Below the pieces are notes generated by a model, which saw nothing but the letters and a program-made list of their open reading frames with translations, searched no databases and had not been told where the DNA came from. The position numbers and the translations under genes are program-made. From the NCBI RefSeq assembly GCF_037478005.1, contig NZ_CP144164.1:434001-498000 (forward strand): a stretch of DNA of 64,000 nt, read 5' to 3'. Source of the DNA: Alteromonas sp. M12. Its GTDB lineage: Bacteria; Pseudomonadota; Gammaproteobacteria; Enterobacterales; Alteromonadaceae. Of this stretch, positions 27,942 to 35,910 are shown one piece after another; positions within the stretch are counted from its first letter, which is position 1, and each line of letters opens with the position of its first letter.

Positions 27942-27985
27942 AATTTAAGTCTATCAATAGAAATCAAAGTCTATCCATAAAAGCT

Positions 27986-28039
27986 AAGCCGTGGGATTCT
28001 CTGTTTAAATATTTGAACAGAGATGAAAACGGCTTTTTT
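27986..28039 (+). terminator. Two-stem terminator after the oligoalginate lyase gene
   Basis: The outer stem AAGCCGT/ACGGCTT encloses an inner stem TCTCTGTT/AACAGAGA and is followed by a T-rich tract. It lies 44 bp past the stop. Confidence 0.8.
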
Positions 28040-28201
28040 ATTGGGGGCATTCTTCGCTATTCACTCTATTCTTCTAGTGCCCAAACCTTAAAATTCGCCG
28101 ATGTGAAATTTTGATATTAATTGAATGTTGGTCGGAAAATAACCTATTATTAGTAAGCTATATTATCTTTGACTAGCATGAAATAACTCAAGGAAGACCC
28201 A

Positions 28202-29356
28202 ATGAAATTTATACTGCCAGTAATGATTGCCGTTCTAATATGCGTGCCTAAACCATCAATGAGCAACGAGTTTAATGAAGCTGTAGACTCCATCATGGAG
28301 AGCGCAATAGAAGATGGCGCGCCAGGATGTAATTTAGGCATTATCCACAACGGTAATTTTATCCACAAAAGCGGCTACGGATTGAGCAACCTTGAACTCG
28401 AAACGCCTTTAGATGGCACGCAAGTGCATCGCATGGCGTCTGTTTCTAAGCAATTTACTGCCATGGCAGTGTTAATATTGGCTCAAGAAGGCAAAATAAA
28501 TTTAAATGAGGATATTCGCACTTATCTTCCATCGTTGCCTGATTACGGTCACAAAATTAGCATTAATGGCATGCTCGGGCATTTTTCCGGTATGGGGGAT
28601 TATGATCTCATCGCCTCTGTTTACGAAGGCGAGAAAAACCCCAAATCGATAGAATTAAAGTCTGCCGCTGGGAGCCCGTTTCGACTCGGAAACGAGGATT
28701 ATTTAACTATTCAAGAATTCTTCGATGTTGTGCGTACTGTGCCCATAGCGCTAGAGCCAGAACAACAATTTCGTTACAGTAATCTGGCCTATTTTTTATT
28801 GTCGATGCTGGTGGAAAACGTCTCTGGCAAATCTCTTCGGCAATATTCTCACGAACATATTTTTTTGCCACTGGGCATGAAGAATACCTTTTTTAGTGAT
28901 GATCCTGTAGAGATAGTGAAAAATCGTGCTTATGGATACAAGCAGCGTAAGGATGGCACTTATATTACCGATATGACGAACTTGTTTTGGGTAGGTGATG
29001 GCGGTTTACACACCAATTTAGACGATTTACTAATTTGGAATAATCATTTTAACGCACCTAAAGTGGGTAAAGATCCGCTGCGCTTGTTAGTTGATATGAA
29101 TACGCCGAATAGTCAATTTGAAGCTGATGACGGAGTGCTTTACGCAAACGGCCAATTTGTTAAACAAGTTAATAACCACCAAGTATTCTTTCATTCTGGT
29201 GGCTGGCTAGGCACTCATACCTTCTTTAGCCGCATTCCTGACTTAGATCTGGCGATTGCTTGGATGTGTAATGATATTTCCAATCAGAAGTTGGATCAAA
29301 GCCTGGAACAAGTGTCGAAACTAGCGAAAAAGAAACTCTCAATTAAGGCTAAATAA
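28202..29356 (+). CDS. Exported serine hydrolase, class C beta-lactamase fold
   Basis: A 384-residue periplasmic protein with an N-terminal signal peptide (residues 1-21) and a penicillin-binding-protein/class C beta-lactamase fold. The nucleophile motif is Ser80-Val-Ser-Lys83 (MASVSKQFT), the Tyr motif is Tyr192-Ser-Asn194 and the third motif is HSGG near residue 336. Such family members include D-aminopeptidases, esterases and peptidoglycan endopeptidases as well as beta-lactamases; the HSGG (not KTG) motif argues against a true antibiotic-resistance enzyme. It lies downstream of the alginate lyase but beyond its terminator, so a joint role is not indicated. Confidence 0.85.
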   Translation: MKFILPVMIAVLICVPKPSMSNEFNEAVDSIMESAIEDGAPGCNLGIIHNGNFIHKSGYGLSNLELETPLDGTQVHRMASVSKQFTAMAVLILAQEGKINLNEDIRTYLPSLPDYGHKISINGMLGHFSGMGDYDLIASVYEGEKNPKSIELKSAAGSPFRLGNEDYLTIQEFFDVVRTVPIALEPEQQFRYSNLAYFLLSMLVENVSGKSLRQYSHEHIFLPLGMKNTFFSDDPVEIVKNRAYGYKQRKDGTYITDMTNLFWVGDGGLHTNLDDLLIWNNHFNAPKVGKDPLRLLVDMNTPNSQFEADDGVLYANGQFVKQVNNHQVFFHSGGWLGTHTFFSRIPDLDLAIAWMCNDISNQKLDQSLEQVSKLAKKKLSIKAK

Positions 29357-29386
29357 TACAATCCTAATATTGGCCTTTATTCTGTA

Positions 29387-29418
29387 GACTGTATTTCATT
29401 TTCTCAGTTTATACAGTC
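29387..29418. terminator. Hairpin between convergent hydrolase and secreted-protein genes
   Basis: GACTGTAT/ATACAGTC is a perfect 8-bp stem with a 16-nt loop, flanked by a wider GGCC/GGCC pair. There is no strong T-tract. Its position between two convergent genes suggests a shared transcript end. Confidence 0.45.
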
Positions 29419-29469
29419 TTGGCCAGCACTACTTTGTCAGTTAATTTAATTGGCCCATTAGGCTCTTTT

Positions 29470-30084
29470 CTAATCTTGATAGCCCCATGGTGCAGCGGGT
29501 GTGTCTATTTCTTGGGTCAAATCGAAATCTACTCGAAACTCTCTTCCTTCGCGGATTAAACGATAGGTAAATACCTCAGGATAGATATACATTTGCCAGA
29601 TATTGGTACTGGATTGTGGATTTCCAGCCTTTGCGAATAATTCTTTAGAATATTGATCTACAGGGAAAGATTGTGCCTGTGGGAAACCTGCGTCCTCAGT
29701 GTGGCCGCCGTACATAGTGGATTCTGAATAGGAACCATCAGCATGGCGGTGATCATGTTTCAGGGAAAGGCCTGACCCTGTCTTGGTTATAATCCAAGTG
29801 CGTGAAGCGTCATCGCCAACGTGAAAGGGTATTTGCAATTGCTGATCTGTACAACGTCTTACATGCATGATTAATGGCTGCTCAGACATATTGCTTGGGC
29901 CTTGATTATCGATAGTGACTTTACCAGCAAACGCCTTTCCACATAAAGCTTTCAGACTAGCGAAAAAAGTATCTTGAGTTGGAATAGATACCAAAGGTGC
30001 TGGTTTAATAATTTGTTGTGCATTGGCCATGAATGAACTGGCAAGTATAAGGCTGGCTATTGTTAGAGGTTGTAATATTCGCAT
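29470..30084 (-). CDS. Secreted protein of unknown function
   Basis: A 204-residue protein with a clean Sec signal peptide (residues 1-22, ending ANA). The mature part has two Cys in the first half (LKALCGKAF and RRCTDQQ), which could form a disulfide, and a His-rich stretch (KHDHRHADGSYSE). Segments such as MYGGHTEDAG look conserved rather than random, so this is a real gene, but I cannot name its family. No TM segment follows the signal, so it is periplasmic or secreted. The second hairpin array lies in its upstream region. Confidence 0.7.
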   Translation of the reverse strand: MRILQPLTIASLILASSFMANAQQIIKPAPLVSIPTQDTFFASLKALCGKAFAGKVTIDNQGPSNMSEQPLIMHVRRCTDQQLQIPFHVGDDASRTWIITKTGSGLSLKHDHRHADGSYSESTMYGGHTEDAGFPQAQSFPVDQYSKELFAKAGNPQSSTNIWQMYIYPEVFTYRLIREGREFRVDFDLTQEIDTPAAPWGYQD

Positions 30085-30229
30085 TATTGTTTTGTTTCCT
30101 TGATTTAACGTCCGTTTACTTTGTCTTTAAAGCTACCACAATACTCTCTTTGTACACACTGTCTGAGCTAGATTAGTCTAATTTATTCAACCTGTTGTGT
30201 TTAGTTTGCAATACAAAATTATTCGCTAC

Positions 30230-30436
30230 TAAACATGGGTGTCTTGTTTAGGGTTAACTAAACATGGGTGTCTTGTTTAGGCGGAATAAACATGGCTGTC
30301 CTGTTTAGGGGGAATAAACATGGGTGTCCTGTTTAGGGTTTTTGTTTAGGGTTAACTAAACATGGCTGTCTCGTTTATGTGGCTGTCCTGTTAAGGGGGA
30401 ATAAACATGGGTGTCTCGTTTATGATGCGTTTATGA
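30230..30436. repeat. Second hairpin array: about seven AAACA-n9-TGTTT units with the same core
   Basis: About seven units of TAAACATGGSTGTCYTGTTTAGGG, at roughly 28-bp spacing and partly degenerate, fill the gap between zapE and the secreted-protein gene. On the minus strand they read AAACAGGACAGCCATGTTTA, so they contain the same 10-mer AGGACAGCCA as the array at 8438-8912. Here the flanking arms are AAACA and TGTTT instead of TTTGG and CCAAA. Between units the linker alternates between GTTAACT and GGGGAAT. The first complete unit is 30230-30250. Confidence 0.85.
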
Positions 30437-30450
30437 TGAAAAAAACCAGG

Positions 30451-31641
30451 TTAATCTCGGCTCATTTCAATTAGACGACTATAGGTACGGCGGAATTCAA
30501 ATGTGAGGGCCCCCTCTAAATAGAGTTCGTTAAGTGGTACTTCCGTACTTAAGTATAATCGGACTCCTTGGTCATAAAGTTCGTCTATCAGGCTGATAAA
30601 ACGTCGCGCCATGTCGTCATTTACCGCGTAAGATACAACCCGTTCACCAGTAGTGGTCGCCTGGTTCTCACCTACACCATCTTCTGTGCCTCGTGCTTTA
30701 ATCCAGCCTCTAACTTTGCCACCTAGTTGAGGCACGCCGCTTAGCATCAGGGTGTTATAGCTCGATGCTATCTCAATGTAATCGAGTTGAGAGCGCGGGC
30801 CTTCGCACAATGCGGCAAAATCGAACCAAACCACTGAGTTTTGAATATGCCTTTGGGTAGCCTGAATAACAGGGATCTGACGATGACAAATATCGATACT
30901 GGAATGGTTTATTTGTGTTAACGGAATTGCCTGCGTTAACTCCGAAAAAATAGTCGGCAAATCTATGCTTGAGCCAACTCCAATATAATTTGAAAGGAAC
31001 TGGTCAACTGTGCTGTTAATTTCCACATTTTGTGCATGTAACCGATGATCTTGCTTACCGGCAAGATGCAAGGTTTGGGTATGTTGTTGCAATAAAGCAA
31101 TGCAAGGCAGAAATTTGTGACGGGCCAGGCCGTTTTCGTATAAACGCTCGGTGGGGATATTTGAGGTTGCCACTAGCACAACGCCTTGTTCAAACAAACA
31201 GGTGAATAAACCAGCCAAGATCATGGCATCGCCAATGTCAGATACAAAAAACTCATCAAAACATAAGATACGATTATGTTTTGCCAGATCTTTGGCAATC
31301 TGCACAAGCGGATCTTGTTGGCCTGCATGTTCTTTAAGGGCTTGATGGATACGTGCCATAAAACGGTGAAAATGCAGTCTTAATTTGCCCTTAGCCGGAA
31401 GGCAATCATAAAACAAATCCATCAAAAATGTTTTACCGCGGCCCACATCACCCCACAAGTAGAGTCCTTTTTGAATGTCGCTAGTCGCTTTACGTGGATT
31501 GGTGAGTTCTAAGAATAGCGCATTCAATGCCGTTATTGCTTGTAACTGCGATGGGTCGTCCACAAGTTTACTGCCAATTTGCGAACGATAAACAGCAAGG
31601 GGAGTGTGCAGAGTTGAAGTCTGACTGACGCCATCAGGCAT
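30451..31641 (-). CDS. zapE: Cell division protein ZapE (AFG1-like ATPase)
   Basis: A 396-residue cytoplasmic P-loop ATPase that acts on FtsZ rings under stress in E. coli. Walker A is GDVGRGKT (residues 64-71) and Walker B is LCFDEFFVSD, both diagnostic of the AFG1/ZapE family. Further family segments are RLHFHRFM, ATSNIPTERLYENGL and the C-terminal FISLIDELYDQGVRLYLS. It is a monocistronic gene; a small hairpin lies about 53 bp upstream of its ATG. ZapE is often next to rplM-rpsI in enterobacteria, but not here. Confidence 0.94.
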   Translation of the reverse strand: MPDGVSQTSTLHTPLAVYRSQIGSKLVDDPSQLQAITALNALFLELTNPRKATSDIQKGLYLWGDVGRGKTFLMDLFYDCLPAKGKLRLHFHRFMARIHQALKEHAGQQDPLVQIAKDLAKHNRILCFDEFFVSDIGDAMILAGLFTCLFEQGVVLVATSNIPTERLYENGLARHKFLPCIALLQQHTQTLHLAGKQDHRLHAQNVEINSTVDQFLSNYIGVGSSIDLPTIFSELTQAIPLTQINHSSIDICHRQIPVIQATQRHIQNSVVWFDFAALCEGPRSQLDYIEIASSYNTLMLSGVPQLGGKVRGWIKARGTEDGVGENQATTTGERVVSYAVNDDMARRFISLIDELYDQGVRLYLSTEVPLNELYLEGALTFEFRRTYSRLIEMSRD

Positions 31642-32155
31642 TTTTAACTATTCCTATTTTGCACTGAGAAAACCAACCAACTTTAACTATTTTTTTGCCG
31701 TTTAGGCAAATGAATTTCGACCAACACACAGAACGATGGGAGAGGTCTTATCACTGGGTAAAAGTTACACACTTTGAAAATGTTTCACTTGGTTTACTTA
31801 TTTTAACTATCCAAATAGCGGTTAGTGAGTATTTACTGTTAAATTTGCTGTCCGCTAAGTTGAAAAACTCCCAGCGCTTAATTTATATTTCAAGATGATT
31901 GTAAGTTTAAATAAAATATATTTAATACAATTACTTAGAGTATTTCTGTTGTTGTTTCTTAATAATCTTACGTGCCTCTTTTGCCGTCAAAAAATGGAAT
32001 TATTTGAATAGAGTCGGAATCTCATTTCTCACTTCACTATGATTACTTGTAACTGGCATTCACCTTGCTCATACATTGCTAAGTGAATAAATAAATCTGA
32101 GTTTTATTAAATCGAAGATTAATCAAACCTGGATTAAAAGTAGTTGGAGAATGAT
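31642..32155. other. Long intergenic region upstream of zapE and the following membrane gene
   Basis: About 510 bp with no convincing gene. It has a perfect hairpin TTTGCC-GTTTA-GGCAAA at 31694-31710 in the zapE upstream region, and otherwise AT-rich sequence that must contain two divergent promoters. A 67-codon open frame at 31695-31898 lacks a ribosome site and was not accepted. Confidence 0.4.
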
Positions 32156-32683
32156 ATGAACCTTAAAATGAATGAAGAACATCACCCGGGAAAAGTAGTA
32201 GGGGTGTTTGAAGATGAATCTACAGCCAAGAAAACAGCTGAAATCTTAATCACTAAAGGTGGCGTATCCAGCGACGAAGTAGCAGTGGTTTCACCGAAAG
32301 ATAAACAGTTTGCTAAAAAAATCGAACCTGAAACTAAACAAATTGGTCGCACATTGTTGGCGTCGCATATTATGTTGGGATTGATCGGCTTAGTTATCGG
32401 CTTATTAGTAGCCTCTTCTTTGATTATTTCCGGTATTCAATTTGCCGTTTCTAGTCCGATAATGTTGATGATAGCAACCGGTACTTTAGGAACTTTTATG
32501 GGGCTACTAGTAGCAGGAGCCGCTTCTTTAAGACCAGATCATGATTCAGTGGTCAATGAAGTGAGGCAAGGAAGAAAGAACAATCAATGGTCGGTCGTTG
32601 TGCAGACCAAAGATAAAAAAGATATTCAGCGAGCCAAACAATTAATGAAAGGTTCGGCAGTAAAACTAGCGGAAACTTTTTAA
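32156..32683 (+). CDS. Predicted two-helix membrane protein, stress-protein-like N terminus
   Basis: A 175-residue protein of unknown function. The N-terminal 55 residues (GKVVGVFEDESTAKKTAEIL, then VAVVSP) resemble the N-terminal alpha/beta domain of general-stress proteins that precede glycine-rich membrane hairpins. Two hydrophobic helices follow (about 67-90 and 99-121, the second with TGTLGTFMGLLVAGA), and a basic cytoplasmic tail ends in NNQWSVVVQTKDKKD, which echoes the N-terminal fold. The ATG at 32156 is preceded by GGAG at 6 bp; an upstream TTG in the same frame is unlikely. It is monocistronic. Confidence 0.65.
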   Translation: MNLKMNEEHHPGKVVGVFEDESTAKKTAEILITKGGVSSDEVAVVSPKDKQFAKKIEPETKQIGRTLLASHIMLGLIGLVIGLLVASSLIISGIQFAVSSPIMLMIATGTLGTFMGLLVAGAASLRPDHDSVVNEVRQGRKNNQWSVVVQTKDKKDIQRAKQLMKGSAVKLAETF

Positions 32684-32758
32684 TCATTGTTAATTTAACC
32701 GCATCTGTAAAAAGCCTATTTCTTTGCGCTTTGAGACAAATTCTTGTTGGTTAAATAG

Positions 32759-33007
32759 TGCTACGGGCAATCTCCCAGTAGCAGCAGTAGTAATAGCAGT
32801 CAGTCAACGGCCAAGAAGAATTTATCGACCTATTTAAGCCGTGATGGTGTGTGGATAAAACTACGCTGTAACAATGGTGATGAATACACAATAAGAGATT
32901 GCGAAAATGGCTACTTCGAAGCGAGTAGTATGGGATTAGGCGCTTGCCACTATAACTCTCAGCTTAAAGCTGCTCAGCAGGTTTGTTCGTCCAGTGGTGT
33001 TTTTTAA
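32759..33007 (+). pseudogene. Headless gene remnant encoding a Cys-rich exported-type domain
   Basis: After an in-frame TAG (32756-32758) 82 sense codons run to the TAA at 33005-33007 with no start codon in the first thirty. The peptide starts CYGQSP, then a Ser/Asn linker (SSSSSNSS), then a compact domain with WIKLRCNNGDEYTIRDCEN and four Cys in the domain. A Ser-rich linker after Cys is typical of a lipoprotein whose signal peptide is missing here. A clear terminator follows, which suggests it was once a transcribed gene. It could instead be a gene with an unrecognised start. I cannot name its family. Confidence 0.45.
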
Positions 33008-33045
33008 GACTATTTATCTTTTTTACATTCAGTATAGCTAAATGG

Positions 33046-33070
33046 AAGGCGCACTTAGTTGCGCTTTTCC
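33046..33070 (+). terminator. Intrinsic terminator after the gene remnant
   Basis: AAGGCGCA pairs with TGCGCTTT (one G-T wobble) around a 6-nt loop and is followed by a T/C-rich tail. It lies 38 bp after the remnant's stop codon on the plus strand. Confidence 0.65.
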
Positions 33071-33136
33071 TTTATCTACTATGAAGACTTTTGCGATTCG
33101 TTGTAGAAAGTGGCTTAAAACTTTGCAGGAATTGGC

Positions 33137-34039
33137 TTAAAATTGCCAGCCAATAAAGCGGCTCACTTTACTACCTTGATGCATTTCAATGGTTTTAACC
33201 TCTTTGACCTGGACTTGCTTTAATTGCCGGTAGATCGCATTTAGATGCTCTTTTTTGGAAACTAAACAGGTAAACCATTGCACTTGTTTGGCAAATTGCT
33301 GACTTTCAATAATCATCTTACTGATAAACGCTGGTTCGCCGCCTTTACACCATAATTCGTTGTGCTGTCCGGCAAAGTTAAGATGGGTTTTGTTCGCTTC
33401 GCAATAGCGTTGCTCCCTGCCTTGTCTTTTTTGTTTATGTCTAGCGAGGTTACGGTTCTTACGCTGGTTTCCAGCTAATGCGTCTTTTGCATTGGCGTGA
33501 AAAGGGGGATTACACATAGTAAAGGTAAATTTATCGTCTGGCTGAATTAATCCTTTAAATATATGCTGGCTATTCTGTTGTTTGCGAATAGTGATCTGCT
33601 TTTTTAGATTGTCGTTGTTGGCGACAATATGTCTTGCTGATTGCAGTGAGGCGTCGCTGATATCACTGCCAACAAAGTGCCAGCCATAGGTTTGGCTACC
33701 AATTATGGGATAAATAACATTAGCCCCCACGCCAATATCTAGTCCTAAAACGTCATTTTGCTTGTTTGTGGTTGCAGTGATTAAGTCAGCAATATGATGA
33801 ATGTAATCCGCTCTTCCTGGGACAGGAGGGCACAAGAAACCCTCAGGAATATCCCAGTAGCTTAACTTGTAATATTGTTTTAACAGCGCTTGATTGAGGG
33901 TTTTTACTGCGCTGGGATCGGCGAAATTGATGGTCGCTCGTCTCCCTTCTTTTTTTATAATAAAGTTTGTGAGCTGTGGAGTGAATTTAACTAGCTGAGC
34001 AAAATCATAGCCGTTTTTATGGAGGTTTCTTGTGTGCAT
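33137..34039 (-). CDS. rlmF: 23S rRNA (adenine-1618-N6)-methyltransferase
   Basis: Methylates N6 of A1618 in 23S rRNA using S-adenosylmethionine. The 300-residue protein aligns along its length with E. coli RlmF. It shows WDIPEGFLCPPVPGRADYIHH, the SAM-binding LGLDIGVGANVIYP, and the N6-adenine methylase motif NPPFHANAKDA, followed by the conserved NFAGQHNELWCKGGE segment. An insertion rich in Arg/Lys/Gln (RHKQKRQGREQ) lies after the NPPF motif and is not in the E. coli protein. It is a single gene at the edge of the accessory region. Confidence 0.95.
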   Translation of the reverse strand: MHTRNLHKNGYDFAQLVKFTPQLTNFIIKKEGRRATINFADPSAVKTLNQALLKQYYKLSYWDIPEGFLCPPVPGRADYIHHIADLITATTNKQNDVLGLDIGVGANVIYPIIGSQTYGWHFVGSDISDASLQSARHIVANNDNLKKQITIRKQQNSQHIFKGLIQPDDKFTFTMCNPPFHANAKDALAGNQRKNRNLARHKQKRQGREQRYCEANKTHLNFAGQHNELWCKGGEPAFISKMIIESQQFAKQVQWFTCLVSKKEHLNAIYRQLKQVQVKEVKTIEMHQGSKVSRFIGWQF

Positions 34040-34399
34040 TGTATTTAGTTAACTCATTACTTAAGTGGCAACTAGCTATTGTCAGCTTTGAAACTTATTT
34101 TATCATGATATCCCTTATTACACTTTGATTGTTGTTTTCGTGGATGAAATCAGCGTCCGTAAAATACAGCTAAATTAACCCAGCACAACCAGGCAATGTT
34201 GATGAAACAGAGCCGAGTACTATGGCTGTGATGGGACTTGGCCTTTTGAGGGTAGTTTCTCTACGTTGTCCCATGACTAAATAGTTTGCACAATATCCAG
34301 TCACTAGCCTCGCTGAAGCGAGACTTTTTTATAGGTGTTGAATTTACTCATAATCTACTGGATACATTATGTTCCGTGAATTTCTATAAACCTATTATC
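34040..34399. other. Intergenic region with a possible plus-strand small RNA
   Basis: The 360 bp hold no protein gene. On the plus strand ATGGGAC (34231-34237) pairs with GTCCCAT (34268-34274), with a small GTAG/CTAC stem nested inside. At 34309-34330 CTCGC-TGAA-GCGAG is followed by ACTTTTTT, a terminator-like end. Both flanking genes are on the minus strand, so a plus-strand terminator here serves neither. A TAAAAT hexamer at 34160-34165 could be a promoter -10 element, but no good -35 was found. Confidence 0.35.
34309..34330 (+). terminator. Terminator-like hairpin on the plus strand with no upstream gene
   Basis: The stem CTCGC/GCGAG has a TGAA tetraloop and is followed by AC and six T residues. 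No plus-strand gene precedes it, so it is either the end of an unannotated small RNA or a fortuitous structure. Confidence 0.5.
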
Positions 34400-34828
34400 T
34401 CAAATGCTTATAGGAATGACCTTACCGATAGCACCTGACACTTGATCAACAATGCCATTGCCCAAGGCTTTCCATTTAGCCTCACGATTGGCCAATTCAG
34501 TTTTCACTTTTTCAACACTTTGTTGGGTCAGTTCTATGGCTTTGTTGATTTCAGCTCCATCCCCCAGAGTGATATCTTGTTGAAGCTTGGTTATTTGTCC
34601 TAATATGGCCTCCATGCTTTTGCGGCTTTCGGCCAGCTCACTTTCTATCTCGGAAACTTGTGCTTGCAGCAGGGCTACACCTTTACTCAACTCAGTAGTC
34701 ATGTCGTCGGCTAAGGCCTCGACTTTTTCATCGATCCAATCATCCATTTCTTGTCTGGCATTATCCGCTATTTTTTTCGCCTCTGGCGGAAGAGCGTCGA
34801 AACTAGGTACTAATCTTCTGGTTCTCAT
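34400..34828 (-). CDS. Coiled-coil protein, last gene of an envelope-associated trio
   Basis: A 142-residue soluble protein with no signal peptide. After a basic start (MRTRRLVPSFDALPPEA) it is almost wholly helical, with heptad-like acidic/hydrophobic repeats from about residue 20 to 120 and a short hydrophobic C terminus (IGKVIPISI). It is likely a cytoplasmic coiled coil or membrane-peripheral protein. The start codon overlaps the stop of the upstream lipoprotein gene (TAATG), so the two are translated together. I do not recognise the family. It is the most distal of three genes starting at 36950. Confidence 0.65.
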   Translation of the reverse strand: MRTRRLVPSFDALPPEAKKIADNARQEMDDWIDEKVEALADDMTTELSKGVALLQAQVSEIESELAESRKSMEAILGQITKLQQDITLGDGAEINKAIELTQQSVEKVKTELANREAKWKALGNGIVDQVSGAIGKVIPISI

Positions 34829-35910
34829 TATTCTTCTCCTTGCGACTTAGCAGGCATAGGTGATGCAGCGTGTTGATTGATTAAGTTATTTACATGATTT
34901 GGAATTTCGTCTATTAAATCACTGAACTTATTATTAATACTTTTAGTTAAATTCGTTTCTAGGTTATTTAACGTGCCCGTTAGGTTACCTAAACTCTGAA
35001 ATGCGTTATTCGACAGCTTCCCTAAAAACTGGTCAAAGGTAGAGCTTAATGGCGTCAATAGACCACTAAGCTTACTGCTTATGGCTGTTAATTTGGTTTT
35101 GAGGTTATCGCTAGCACCTTCCAAAATTAGTTCGTAAATTGGAGACCTATCAACATTGTTTTTTAAAGTTAACAAGGTCTGTAACTGTTGATCGTTTAAT
35201 GTATCCAGTTGACCATAGTGAGCAGCTAAACTTGCTTGCAGGCTCAACAGTTGTTTGGCAATGTCTTGAGCCTGATTATTGAAGCTCTTACAATCTGTCC
35301 CCGCTGGTGGGTTAATCATTGTGTATTGGGCATCAATATTATCGAACAGAGTCGTTTTATATTTTAATATCTTCTCAAAATAGGTCTCTCGTAAATCCAA
35401 ATCATCCCTAGAGTGGCGACCTGAAACGGCTAATATTTGGGTCTTTTTAACTATTATTTTTCGACTAACATCCACATCAAGTGGCGTTATGGTTTGTGCA
35501 TTTTCAAGCTCTTTTAATTGAGCTTCATAAACCTTAAAGGAAGCCTCTAAAGGAGCATATGCGGTATTGAACTGTTGTGGGTATGTTTTGTTTTGAAACT
35601 CAATTACTTGTTCATAAAAGCGTTGCTTAATTTTAAGTTTGGAATTACTAATTAAAGCTTGAGCGTATGTGTGAGTTCTCTGGTTTATAGCGTCACACTG
35701 CTTGCTCAGTTCAGACCCGACTAATTTAACCATCTCCACTTCAGTCGATAGTTGCTGGTTAAAAGCATTGGCAATATTGGCATGTTGTTGAGCTAAGATT
35801 TTTTGATTTTCTACGGATCTGTCGGTGAGATTTAACACCGCCTGAGTTGCACAGCCGCTCACTGAGATTACTAGGCTGATTATAATAATAAAATTCACTG
35901 GTATTTTCAT
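34828..35910 (-). CDS. Coiled-coil lipoprotein of unknown function
   Basis: A 360-residue lipoprotein: a signal peptide with hydrophobic core IIIISLVISVS and lipobox SGC at residues 18-20. There is no Asp at +2, so outer-membrane sorting is favoured. The rest is strongly helical, with long heptad stretches (about 35-75, 90-130, 225-260) and a C-terminal half that alternates SNLTG-like turns with helices (KLSGLLTPLSSTFDQFLGKL). It ends in a Pro/Ala/Gln tail. The start overlaps the upstream membrane-protein stop (ATGA). No family is recognised; the fold suggests a periplasm-spanning helical rod. Confidence 0.68.
   Translation of the reverse strand: MKIPVNFIIIISLVISVSGCATQAVLNLTDRSVENQKILAQQHANIANAFNQQLSTEVEMVKLVGSELSKQCDAINQRTHTYAQALISNSKLKIKQRFYEQVIEFQNKTYPQQFNTAYAPLEASFKVYEAQLKELENAQTITPLDVDVSRKIIVKKTQILAVSGRHSRDDLDLRETYFEKILKYKTTLFDNIDAQYTMINPPAGTDCKSFNNQAQDIAKQLLSLQASLAAHYGQLDTLNDQQLQTLLTLKNNVDRSPIYELILEGASDNLKTKLTAISSKLSGLLTPLSSTFDQFLGKLSNNAFQSLGNLTGTLNNLETNLTKSINNKFSDLIDEIPNHVNNLINQHAASPMPAKSQGEE

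Noticed and set aside
27914..28114. A 66-codon plus-strand gene after the alginate lyase
   Set aside because: It overlaps the lyase 3' end in another frame and spans the terminator hairpin.
28202..29356. Antibiotic-resistance class C beta-lactamase
   Set aside because: SxxK and YSN are present, but the third motif is HSGG instead of KTG, and no ampR is adjacent.
30230..30436. Coding repeat or insertion-sequence end
   Set aside because: No reading frame spans it, there is no transposase gene, and no flanking target duplication is visible.
31695..31898. A 67-codon gene on the plus strand
   Set aside because: It starts inside a hairpin, lacks a ribosome site and shows no protein-like composition.
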